In this document: positions 55,589 to 63,338 of the stretch, one piece after another
How positions within the stretch are numbered: position 1 is the stretch's first letter
How the letters are laid out: each line of letters begins with the position of its first letter
Origin: Stappia sp. BW2
GTDB lineage: Bacteria; Pseudomonadota; Alphaproteobacteria; Rhizobiales; Stappiaceae
DNA: 64,000 bases
Direction of reading: 5' to 3'
Assembly (NCBI RefSeq): GCF_008107695.1
Contig: NZ_VIRG01000066.1
Span: 124,001 to 188,000 of the forward strand
Notes under the pieces: model-generated
Seen by the model: the letters and a program-made list of their open reading frames with translations, nothing else
Database searches by the model: none
What the model was told of the DNA's origin: nothing
Program-made: the position numbers and the translations under genes

Positions 55589-56770
55589 TCAAGTGGCGAT
55601 CATCCCACGCGCGATCAGCAGTTCGGCGACTTCGTTCAAGACACCTGCGCCGCCGGCACTTTCCAGAACGACAGTTGCCGTTGCTTTCACCTCTGCCGGT
55701 GCATTGCGCGGCGCGATGCTGAGGCCGCAGGCTTTCATGCAATCCAGATCGGCAATGTCTGCGCCGATATAAGCAATCTCGGACCAGTCCAGCCCTTTTT
55801 TGGTGCGCCAGTCCGACAGTGTTTGCATCTTGTCGAACAGGTGGTGCTTGTAATCCATGGCAAGTTTGCGCGCACGCTGGACGGCAAGGCTGTCCTCTTC
55901 CCGGTCCAGCATCAGCAGCATCATGCCCCGTCCAAGCAGACGGTCGAGACCGATCTCGTCATAGCGGTTGCAGACGATGGACTCAGTGCCGTCGCGATTG
56001 ACGAAAATCGTATTGTCGGTGTGCACACCGGCAAAAGCCGTTACCAGCGCCCGCAACGGAGATGTTTCGGTGTCGGTCAGGAAACCGGTGAAGGGTTCGG
56101 AGCGGATGAAGGCTTCCGCCATGTCCCAGTCCTGCGAGGTGTCGATTTCGATCCAGGTCGAATCCAACGGCACCAGGATCGTTTTCCCGCAGTATCGGTT
56201 GCCTGCCTCAAGAAACTCCGGCACACGCATGGCATAGACAGCGCCATTTTCCCGGTATCTTGCAGAAATGTCCTGGCGGCGGACGCGCTGTTTTCTGGGG
56301 TCGTGATTCAGGCCCACGCCTTCGCCGTTGGGGCCCACTTCCCAGTAGAAGCCGTGATCGTCAACAACCGAGATGGCGCTTGTCGCTTCCTTGGCCAGCA
56401 GGGCCTCCACCACATGATCCACGTGTTGGGCCTGAGTGAAAGGCGCCGTGCACTGAAGGAAGACCAGAACGTCCGGTGGTTCGCTGATCAGGGACGGCTC
56501 GTTCTGCAGAAGATGGATCAACGCGGATTCAGAGCTCGCAGTCGGCCCGGAAAGTTCCGCCGGACGCAGAACGGATTTTGCACCATATTTCTCACCGACG
56601 GTCAAAATCTCCGCAGCGTCGCTCGAAACAAACACCTCGGACACAAAGCGCGATCCGCGCGCGGCACGCACCGTTCGCCCGACAAGCGGAATGCCGTTCA
56701 AGGGCCGGATGTTCTTTCCCGGAAGACCGACGGAACCGCCTCTTGCTGGAATGGCCGCTACAATTTTCAT
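55589..56770 (-). CDS. neuA: Acylneuraminate cytidylyltransferase with degenerate HAD domain
   Basis: A 393-residue two-domain protein. Residues 1-225 are a CMP-sugar synthetase: the nucleotide loop AAIPARGGSVGLPGKN, FLQCTAPF and RYRENGAVYAM. It would activate a nonulosonic acid to its CMP form. Residues 240-393 fold like KdsC phosphatases, yet the nucleophile motif DxD reads Ala245-Phe-Ala247 (AFAGVHTDN), so phosphatase activity should be lost. Its last HAD motif (IGADIADLDCMKACG) is retained. Start at 56770 fits the family; a GTG at 56785 is an alternative. It follows the methyltransferase gene. Confidence 0.9.
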   Translation of the reverse strand: MKIVAAIPARGGSVGLPGKNIRPLNGIPLVGRTVRAARGSRFVSEVFVSSDAAEILTVGEKYGAKSVLRPAELSGPTASSESALIHLLQNEPSLISEPPDVLVFLQCTAPFTQAQHVDHVVEALLAKEATSAISVVDDHGFYWEVGPNGEGVGLNHDPRKQRVRRQDISARYRENGAVYAMRVPEFLEAGNRYCGKTILVPLDSTWIEIDTSQDWDMAEAFIRSEPFTGFLTDTETSPLRALVTAFAGVHTDNTIFVNRDGTESIVCNRYDEIGLDRLLGRGMMLLMLDREEDSLAVQRARKLAMDYKHHLFDKMQTLSDWRTKKGLDWSEIAYIGADIADLDCMKACGLSIAPRNAPAEVKATATVVLESAGGAGVLNEVAELLIARGMIAT

Positions 56771-56801
56771 TTTATGTTCAACCACCTCGGGAAAGCTGTG
56801 T

Positions 56802-57551
56802 TCACTCGGGTTTGCGCGCGAAGACCGTTACGAAGGACCCCCAGAACGCCGGCGACACATCCGCGTCGCCCCGCACCATGCTGTCAAACGTTTCGCGGGT
56901 GGCAAAACGTGTTCCGAAATAGGGATACTCGACCATTTCGATGCGGAACCCCGTGTCACGCAGCAGCCTGACAAGAGAATCGTCCGTAAAGAGGCTCACA
57001 TGAGTTGGGTCATGCAGCAACCGGAAACGGTCCCCATAGACCCGTGCGGCCGCACACGCGAAGTTCGGCGTGCCGCAAATGAAATCCCCGCCGGGCTTCA
57101 GGATCTCGAAGATGGTTTCAACAAAAGGTATGGGCTCGTCGACATGTTCGATGACATGGTTTGCGGTCACCACATCGAACATGCCTTCCGAAAAGGTGCC
57201 CTTCTCCAGAACGCCGTGTCGAAGGTCAGCGGAAAACCACTGCCGGGCGACCTCGACAGCCTTTTGAGATGGGTCCAGACCAAAACATTCGTTCTTGCCG
57301 GTCACCTGTTCCAGCAATTCGCCAAGGCCAAATCCGATGTCCAGCACCCGACCGGGAGCCCGCGCGTTGACGTAGTCGGCGATGTAGCGAACATCTTCCT
57401 TGCGCTGGTCGCGCTCGGCTTCAATATCCCTGACCTTGCCGTCCGGATCCTTCTTTGCTTCCCAATAGTCCTGTGGAAGCGGCCGGGCGGGATACGCCAC
57501 GTAGTAGCTCTCCCCCCGATAGAGATCCAGGCAGCTGTCAATAATGGACAT
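56802..57551 (-). CDS. Class I SAM-dependent methyltransferase, UbiE/Methyltransf_23 type
   Basis: A 249-residue enzyme with SAM motif RVLDIGFGLGELLEQV, FDVVTANHVIEHVDEP and FICGTPNFACA. It stands between neuB and neuA, and 31 bases separate it from neuA, so a role in modifying the nonulosonic acid or its carrier is likely, as O- or N-methylated forms exist. Substrate not shown. AGAGA precedes the ATG. Confidence 0.88.
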   Translation of the reverse strand: MSIIDSCLDLYRGESYYVAYPARPLPQDYWEAKKDPDGKVRDIEAERDQRKEDVRYIADYVNARAPGRVLDIGFGLGELLEQVTGKNECFGLDPSQKAVEVARQWFSADLRHGVLEKGTFSEGMFDVVTANHVIEHVDEPIPFVETIFEILKPGGDFICGTPNFACAAARVYGDRFRLLHDPTHVSLFTDDSLVRLLRDTGFRIEMVEYPYFGTRFATRETFDSMVRGDADVSPAFWGSFVTVFARKPE

Positions 57552-57566
57552 ATAAATCTCTTGAAC

Positions 57567-57596
57567 AAAAAAGGGCCGACCGGTCGCGGTCAGCCC
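57567..57596 (-). terminator. Rho-independent terminator after neuB
   Basis: On the minus strand GGGC-T-GACCG pairs with CGGTC-G-GCCC around a four-base loop and is followed by TTTTTT. It lies about 20 bases past the neuB stop and before the methyltransferase start, so the operon may be attenuated here. Confidence 0.8.
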
Positions 57597-57614
57597 ACCA
57601 ATACATCAGCTGTC

Positions 57615-58478
57615 TCACGCCGCCTGCAGCGTGACTTTCCGGCGCAGTTTTTCTGCAATCGGCTTCTCGTCTTCATAGAAACGCAGAACGCCGTCACCGC
57701 GCACAACCTCTACTCGCCGGATCTGTGCGACCATCTCGGCAACTTCCGGCATTTCGAGCGATGCCTTCTGGTCGGAACCCCAGTCGGAACGGTCCAGCGT
57801 AACGTGCCGCTCGATCGAACATGCTCCGAGAGCTGCCGCGCAGACGCTTGGCAAGATGCCTTCCTCATGACCGGAGAAGCCGACCTTGAGTTTGGGAAAG
57901 GCTTCTTTCAGGGTCGAGATACCGCGCAGATTGATCTCGTCATCGCGGGTCGGATAGGTGGAGGTGCAGTGGTACAGGCACGCGATCTCCCCGCCAGAGC
58001 GCTCAATCACATCGACGAAGCTCTTGACCATCGCCATGTCGCTCATGCCGGTGGAAACCAGCAGTGGCCGCCCGCTGCGTGCGCAATATTCGAGAAAGTC
58101 GCGATCCGTGACCATGGCAGACGCGACCTTGATATAGGGCGTGTCATAATCCAGAAGGAAATCCACGGACCCTTCGTCCCAGGGCGAGGCGAACCAGTCG
58201 ATGCCCAGTTCCTTCGACAACTTGTCGATACGATCATAGTCGGCCTTGCCGAATTCCAGACCGCGCTTCAGATCACCGTTGGTTGTGCCAAAGACGTTTT
58301 CCCGCGGACGCGCCAGCTCTTCGGCCGAATAGACGATATCAACCGTGCGCTTCTGGAATTTGACTGCGTCGCACCCGGCCTCCTTCGATTTGCGGATCAT
58401 TTCGAGGGCTTGATCGATATCGCCATTATGGTTGATACCGATTTCGGCAATCACGTAGGTTCGACTGTCGGAGATCAT
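57615..58478 (-). CDS. neuB: NeuB family nonulosonic acid synthase, short form
   Basis: A 287-residue TIM-barrel enzyme that condenses phosphoenolpyruvate with an N-acyl sugar to sialic, legionaminic or pseudaminic acid. AEIGINHNGDI, AVKFQKRT, FASPWDEGSVDFL, CTSTYPT and GFSGHEEGI are the family motifs. Family members usually have 335-350 residues with a C-terminal SAF (antifreeze-like) domain, which closes the active site; that domain is missing here. Which sugar it uses is not decided by sequence. Confidence 0.9.
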   Translation of the reverse strand: MISDSRTYVIAEIGINHNGDIDQALEMIRKSKEAGCDAVKFQKRTVDIVYSAEELARPRENVFGTTNGDLKRGLEFGKADYDRIDKLSKELGIDWFASPWDEGSVDFLLDYDTPYIKVASAMVTDRDFLEYCARSGRPLLVSTGMSDMAMVKSFVDVIERSGGEIACLYHCTSTYPTRDDEINLRGISTLKEAFPKLKVGFSGHEEGILPSVCAAALGACSIERHVTLDRSDWGSDQKASLEMPEVAEMVAQIRRVEVVRGDGVLRFYEDEKPIAEKLRRKVTLQAA

Positions 58479-58651
58479 GGCTCAGTACCTTGATGTTTGG
58501 CCTGCAGCGTTCTAGTGGCCCTGCTGACTTGCCATTTTTAAGACAGATTCTTGCCACTGCCGGTCAGGTCTGTCCACCCGCGAGCCCCATATTAAGGGTT
58601 ATCGACCCTGCTTTCTTTGGAAAACCCAAAACAGACCCTTAATAAAGCTGC

Positions 58652-58678
58652 GGGGGCACGTGTTAAACACGCGCCCCC
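58652..58678 (-). terminator. Likely terminator of the ferredoxin-NADP reductase gene
   Basis: GGGGGC-A-CGTG (58652-58662) pairs with CACG-C-GCCCCC (58668-58678) around TTAAA, one mismatch. A short CTTTATT follows on the minus strand, so the U tract is imperfect. It lies 45 bases after the stop at 58723. Confidence 0.65.
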
Positions 58679-58722
58679 AGCCAAAGATCTAAGCAAAATT
58701 AACAGACTAAGCTTTCGCCGAC

Positions 58723-59535
58723 TCAGCCGACAAAAGCACGTTCGACAACAAACTCTGCAGGCTTGTTGTTGGCCCCTTCCGTGAGACCAGCTTCTTCCAG
58801 AAGGATCTTGGTGTCCTTCAACATGTCCATGGATCCGCAGATCATGCCACGATCGACGGCCGGGTCGAGCGGCGGCACGCCTAGGTCTTCGAACAGTTTG
58901 CCGGACTTGATCAGGTCAGTAATCCGGCCCTGACGCGGAAAGTCTTCGCGGGTCACCGAGGTGTAATGCACCAGCTTGTCCTTCGCGAATTCCCCGATCA
59001 GCGGATCGTTGATGGTTTCCTGTACAAGGTCCTCACCGTATTTCAGCTCGGACACTTCGCGGCAGGTATGCGTCAGGATCACCTGGTCAAACTTTTCATA
59101 GGTATCCGGATCGCGGATCAGGCTGGCAAACGGCGCGATTCCGGTGCCGGTAGAGAACATATAGACACGCTTGCCGGGAATGAGGGCATCGTTCACCAGC
59201 GTGCCAGTCGGCTTCTTCTTCATCAGCACCGCATCACCGGGCTGGATCTTCTGGAGATGCGACGTCAGCGGACCATCCGGGACCTTGATCGAAAAGAACT
59301 CCAGCTCTTCGTCCCATGCCGGGCTGGCGATGGAATAGGCACGGTACAGCGGCTTACCGTCGATCATCAGGCCGATCATCACGAATTCGCCGGACCGGAA
59401 ACGGAAGCTCGCCGGACGGGTCATACGAAAGCGGAACAGGCGGTCCGTGTAATGCTGGACGGATTTCACTTCCTCGACGAAAGCGCCAGCCGGGGCGGCA
59501 GCTTCGAGGTCGGCGGGTTTGGCAAGTACGTTCAT
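58723..59535 (-). CDS. fpr: Ferredoxin/flavodoxin--NADP+ reductase
   Basis: A 270-residue bacterial-type FNR that moves electrons between NADPH and ferredoxin or flavodoxin. The FAD site RFRSGEFVMIGLMIDGKPLYRAYS is recognised by its RAYSIASP motif; NADP binding is at FSTGTGIAPFASLIRD, and the C-terminus is FVVERAFVG. The start MNVLAKPADLEAAA at 59535 is typical; the in-frame extension to 59613 is less likely. Confidence 0.94.
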   Translation of the reverse strand: MNVLAKPADLEAAAPAGAFVEEVKSVQHYTDRLFRFRMTRPASFRFRSGEFVMIGLMIDGKPLYRAYSIASPAWDEELEFFSIKVPDGPLTSHLQKIQPGDAVLMKKKPTGTLVNDALIPGKRVYMFSTGTGIAPFASLIRDPDTYEKFDQVILTHTCREVSELKYGEDLVQETINDPLIGEFAKDKLVHYTSVTREDFPRQGRITDLIKSGKLFEDLGVPPLDPAVDRGMICGSMDMLKDTKILLEEAGLTEGANNKPAEFVVERAFVG

Positions 59536-59748
59536 GTCGATCAGGGTCCGTAAGTCAGCGCTCTTGATAGATTGTGCCTCATGTAGCACTAGTCCGGCCT
59601 TGACTTGAAGCAACTCAGATCCCCTAAAGGCGCTTAGTGCAAAAAAATCATTCTAAAAAAGGTCAGGAACCCGGGGCAAGCGCTGTTCTCGTGGGCTCCC
59701 GGGCCGCTATCCTTGCATTGCCGGAAGGCAGCCCAAGAGCAAGAATGG

Positions 59749-60189
59749 TCAGGATCTATCTGAAATCGTCGTCACGGTTTCGCGGAAGAAATCAAGCTTT
59801 CCCTCGCTTTCGTGGCTGAGGATATAAGTGACACTTTCACATTCGCGGCCTTTGACGGGATAGAAAAACCGCTGCTCGAAGCGGGTCAAATACCACCCCT
59901 GCCCCAATGCCTGGGAAGCCAACCCGAGTACGTGCGTGCCCTTTGGGAACACGTCCCGTGCAAGGCGCTGCAACACAAGCGCCATTTCCGCCAGCCCCGA
60001 GGCGACTTGCCAGGAAACATCGGTTTCATCGCGATAGTGATCGATACGGAAATCGAACTGATCCGACAGCTCCCCGAATAATTCGGGAGCCCCCATTTCA
60101 AAGAGGTCGAGCACGCGGTGAATGGTGATCGGTTCCGTGCGAGCCAGTGGAAAGGTTTCTGACTGAGAAAGAGCGGATGCGGAATTCAT
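59749..60189 (-). CDS. Uncharacterised 146-residue protein
   Basis: An acidic soluble protein with predicted mixed alpha/beta content (VLDLFEMGAPELFGELSDQ, FEQRFFYPVKGRECES). No signal peptide, membrane helix or known motif is seen. GGAAG precedes the ATG. It is divergent from the following short LysR gene, which may control it. Family not recognised. Confidence 0.7.
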   Translation of the reverse strand: MNSASALSQSETFPLARTEPITIHRVLDLFEMGAPELFGELSDQFDFRIDHYRDETDVSWQVASGLAEMALVLQRLARDVFPKGTHVLGLASQALGQGWYLTRFEQRFFYPVKGRECESVTYILSHESEGKLDFFRETVTTISDRS

Positions 60190-60297
60190 ACGGGGCTTCC
60201 TTCAATACCTGACGTAGTCATTGACAGTCAGAGGTGTGCGCCCGTCCCTTTCCATAATATAGTCTTATGTTTCTTATCCTTGATATAGGTAACGCCT

Positions 60298-61068
60298 ATG
60301 CTTGAACTAACCCCGCTCCGCTACTTTGTCAGCGCCTTTGAAATGGGAACAATCAGTTCAGCGGCTGCCGGGCACGGCATTTCCCAACCCTCCTTGTCGC
60401 AAGCCTTGCAGAAACTAGAAGACACGTTGGGAACGCCCCTTTTTGTTCGTTCACGTATGGGGTTACGCCCGACACCGGCCGGCAGGGATCTTTATCACCA
60501 CGCCCAGTCGATCCTTCGTACTGTCGAGGATGCGGAACGCCGGTTCCGCAAAGAACCTCCTCTCCATCTGAGCCTTTATGTGGCTCCAGATATCCTCTTG
60601 TCCGCATATCAAGGCGCGTTTCATGCGCTGCGCACGTCCTGCCCCACGCTTGAAATGCGTTTCGAGCAGGCGGCGGAGGATGCGGAACTCGCGATTGTCG
60701 ACAAGATCTGCGCCCCGAAGGGGCACAGGTACACGGAACTTTATACAGAGCCCTATGTTGTCGCCGTTGCACGGTCTCATCCGCTAGCGGGACAGACCAA
60801 GGTTTCGATCGAGGATCTTCGCTCCATAACGCTGGTCTCCCGCAGGTATTGCCCCAGGCACGATGCATTTCTGGCTGAACTCGCCCTCGCAGATGCCCCT
60901 TTGAACATTTCCGCAGAAGCCGTCAACGATCAGCAGGTCCTGGAACTGACCGCACTAGGCTTTGGCGCAGCCATCCTGCCGGCCGGTCATTTGAAGATGA
61001 AAAGCGCTCTGACGGGGATTCCGCTGGAGCATGGGGGCTGGAAAAACGCAGCGTTGGCGTCGCGGTAA
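60298..61068 (+). CDS. LysR family transcriptional regulator, short form
   Basis: A 256-residue LTTR. The HTH (LTPLRYFVSAFEMGTISSAA, QPSLSQALQKLEDTLGTPLF) is intact, and the effector domain covers 85-256. It is about 40 residues shorter than usual, with a compact effector domain. The gene is divergent from the uncharacterised 146-residue gene, the usual place for its target. The effector is unknown. Confidence 0.88.
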   Translation: MLELTPLRYFVSAFEMGTISSAAAGHGISQPSLSQALQKLEDTLGTPLFVRSRMGLRPTPAGRDLYHHAQSILRTVEDAERRFRKEPPLHLSLYVAPDILLSAYQGAFHALRTSCPTLEMRFEQAAEDAELAIVDKICAPKGHRYTELYTEPYVVAVARSHPLAGQTKVSIEDLRSITLVSRRYCPRHDAFLAELALADAPLNISAEAVNDQQVLELTALGFGAAILPAGHLKMKSALTGIPLEHGGWKNAALASR

Positions 61069-61259
61069 AAAAGACGACTTTTGCCGATGAAATGTTACGC
61101 ACCTGGATGACAGGCTGGGCAACATCACCAATTCGTTTGTAACAATTATTGGAATGTCGGCTTTGTAAGAGTTTTTTATTTGACAGACAAATACAAACTG
61201 CAAAAATCGGAGAAAATCAAAGACAAGAAACAATATTACCTTCCACAGAGGCAAAGTAA

Positions 61260-62294
61260 ATGTCTGGACGCACGCACGAAGAAACAGGCCAGAGAATAGC
61301 ATTCGTGCTCATGGATCGGTTTTCCATGAACGCTTTCGCCGGCGTTATCGAACCTGTCCGAATAGCAAATCGCCTACTGGGGAGAGAATACTACCAGTGG
61401 ACAACTTATTCGCTTGACGGGAATCCGGTCACGGCGAGTAATGGTTGCGAAGTCGCAGTTAAAAAATCTGTTCGCGATCTGCAAGACGCCGACATTACAC
61501 TTTTGTGTACAGGCATTGATGTTGAACGCCTGCCGCTGGACGCGGATCTTGGCAACAAGCTGCGCCGGCTGAATGCCATGGGGCGCACGTTCGGCGCCAT
61601 CTGCACCGGCGCCTATCTTCTTGCGCGGTATCATCTTCTGGACGGTCGCCGTTGCACCATCCATTGGGAGAACCTGAGGTCCCTGCGTGAAGAATTTCCG
61701 GATGTCGAGGTGACCTCCGACATCTTCGCGATAGACCGCAACTGCATGACCTGTGCCGGTGGCATGGCTTCGCTCGACATGATGCTCCGCCTGATCGCGA
61801 TCCAGCACGGCGCCTATCTGGCTCACGAGGTCGCCGAAGGGTCGCTCTACCAGAACATGCGCTCCGGCGAATCCGCTCAGCGCCACGACATCGAAGCCCG
61901 GACCGGCATTTCGAATGCCAAGATCCTCGATGCGATCCGGATCATGGACCTGCATATCGAGGATCCGTTGAGCTGCCAGCAGCTTGCCATGACGGTTAAC
62001 CTGTCACCGCGCCAACTGGAACGTCTTTTCCGCCGTCATTTCAATTGCACCCCCGGCCAGTATTACCTGAGACTGCGCCTGGAAACCGCGCGGGATCTGT
62101 TGCGCCGGACCAGTCGACCTGTTCTGGATGTCGCGCTTGCCTGCGGTTTCGCGTCAACGTCTCATTTTACCAAGTGCTATCGCGAGCGCTTCTTGTGTAC
62201 GCCGACAGAAGAGCGCCAGTCCTACCAGTGGGCCAACACCAAGTCGACATCCGGTGTCGGCACAGCCACCCCCATGCGTCTGGTCGCGAAGTAA
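61260..62294 (+). CDS. GlxA family AraC-type transcriptional regulator
   Basis: A 344-residue regulator. Residues 10-185 form a DJ-1/PfpI class I amidotransferase-like domain with a Cys in GAICTGAYLLARY. Residues 225-325 form an AraC HTH pair (SCQQLAMTVNLSPRQLERLF, LDVALACGFASTSHFTKCYR). GbdR/CdhR relatives control betaine or carnitine use; by eye this one is of that general type, without proof of ligand. AGAGG precedes the ATG and a terminator follows. Confidence 0.9.
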   Translation: MSGRTHEETGQRIAFVLMDRFSMNAFAGVIEPVRIANRLLGREYYQWTTYSLDGNPVTASNGCEVAVKKSVRDLQDADITLLCTGIDVERLPLDADLGNKLRRLNAMGRTFGAICTGAYLLARYHLLDGRRCTIHWENLRSLREEFPDVEVTSDIFAIDRNCMTCAGGMASLDMMLRLIAIQHGAYLAHEVAEGSLYQNMRSGESAQRHDIEARTGISNAKILDAIRIMDLHIEDPLSCQQLAMTVNLSPRQLERLFRRHFNCTPGQYYLRLRLETARDLLRRTSRPVLDVALACGFASTSHFTKCYRERFLCTPTEERQSYQWANTKSTSGVGTATPMRLVAK

Positions 62295-62321
62295 GACAAA
62301 TGCGGCAACGTGCCGAAAGCG

Positions 62322-62347
62322 AACGCCGCGATTTCCGCGGCGTTTTT
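62322..62347 (+). terminator. Rho-independent terminator after the GlxA-type gene
   Basis: AACGCCGCG (62322-62330) and CGCGGCGTT (62336-62344) form a perfect stem with a five-base loop, followed by a T run. It is 28 bases past the stop. Confidence 0.85.
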
Positions 62348-62532
62348 GCTGCAGCCTTCCGCTGATACTCCCGGACGTGGCCTGGCCAAGGTCCGACGAA
62401 CAATCCTACGCAGATGGCAACCGCGGAACCTCCCCGGTTACAGCTTGTGCTTCGCTGGACCCACATGAGGACGGGGAGCAAATACTTCGATTTGGCTTCA
62501 GAGCACCACGATTTCGCTTCCCGTTTGAAAAG

Positions 62533-63300
62533 CTAGAGCAGCCGCCAGAGACCAAGGGGGATGAGATAGAGGCCGAGTGCGAGGATGGCGGCCAGCACGA
62601 GACGGCGGAAGCCTATCTCCGACACTTTGCGCCGTGTGACCTGCCCTGCCCAGACACCCGATAGGGCCGGTACGACCAGTGCCGCAGATGCCAGCGCTTC
62701 CTGACCACCCATCAGCCCGAAGCCACCAAGAGAAACCCCGAGCGCAATCGTCGATAAAAGAAACAAGAGCCCCATCGCCTGGATCAGTTCGTCCCGCTTG
62801 AGCCCAAGTGCCTGCAGATACATGACCCCCGGCACCGAATAGGACCCAGTCAGGCCCGACAGGACACCGTTGATCAGCCCGACGACCACCCCAATCGGAA
62901 TGACCCGGTTTTCAGGAATGCGCAGAACAACACCCGCCAACATCGGTACGGCATAGAAAACCATGAGAAGTCCGAGCAGCAGATCGGCAGCCCCGTCCGG
63001 CACCTTGGTGAGGATGAATGTCCCGGCAGCAAGCATTGCAACAGCGGAAACCAGAAACGGCCAGAGACGAGGCACAAGAACGCGCAGGTGACCTCCGTAC
63101 ACGCTTTGCCAAAGGTTGGTCAGAAATGCCGGCCACAGAATGAGGACCATCGCCTTTTCGACACCGACAAATACCGTCATCAGACCAAGACCGATGGTCG
63201 GCAAACCGAACCCGACCAGCCCCTTGATGAAGCCCGCGCAGAGGAATACCACCACGGCAACGATAACCAGCCACGGGCCGGATGCACCCAGATCCGTCAC
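62533..63300 (-). CDS. TauE/SafE family sulfite exporter-like membrane protein
   Basis: A 255-residue protein with about eight hydrophobic segments. The TauE signature is visible in GFIKGLVGFGLPTIGLGLM and its repeat GLINGVLSGLTGSYSVPGVMY. Family members carry sulfite, sulfoacetate or other organic anions outward; the substrate is unknown here. A GTG start with AGG seven bases upstream is inferred. It stands 38 bases after the solute-binding gene on the same strand. Confidence 0.9.
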   Translation of the reverse strand: MTDLGASGPWLVIVAVVVFLCAGFIKGLVGFGLPTIGLGLMTVFVGVEKAMVLILWPAFLTNLWQSVYGGHLRVLVPRLWPFLVSAVAMLAAGTFILTKVPDGAADLLLGLLMVFYAVPMLAGVVLRIPENRVIPIGVVVGLINGVLSGLTGSYSVPGVMYLQALGLKRDELIQAMGLLFLLSTIALGVSLGGFGLMGGQEALASAALVVPALSGVWAGQVTRRKVSEIGFRRLVLAAILALGLYLIPLGLWRLL

Positions 63301-63338
63301 GCGTATACCTGATGCTGCATGTGGGTCTCTTGTTTCTG

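Noticed and set aside
55346..58493. Long plus-strand frames opposite neuA, the methyltransferase and neuB
   Set aside because: These lack any domain and mirror the GC-rich codons of the real minus-strand genes.
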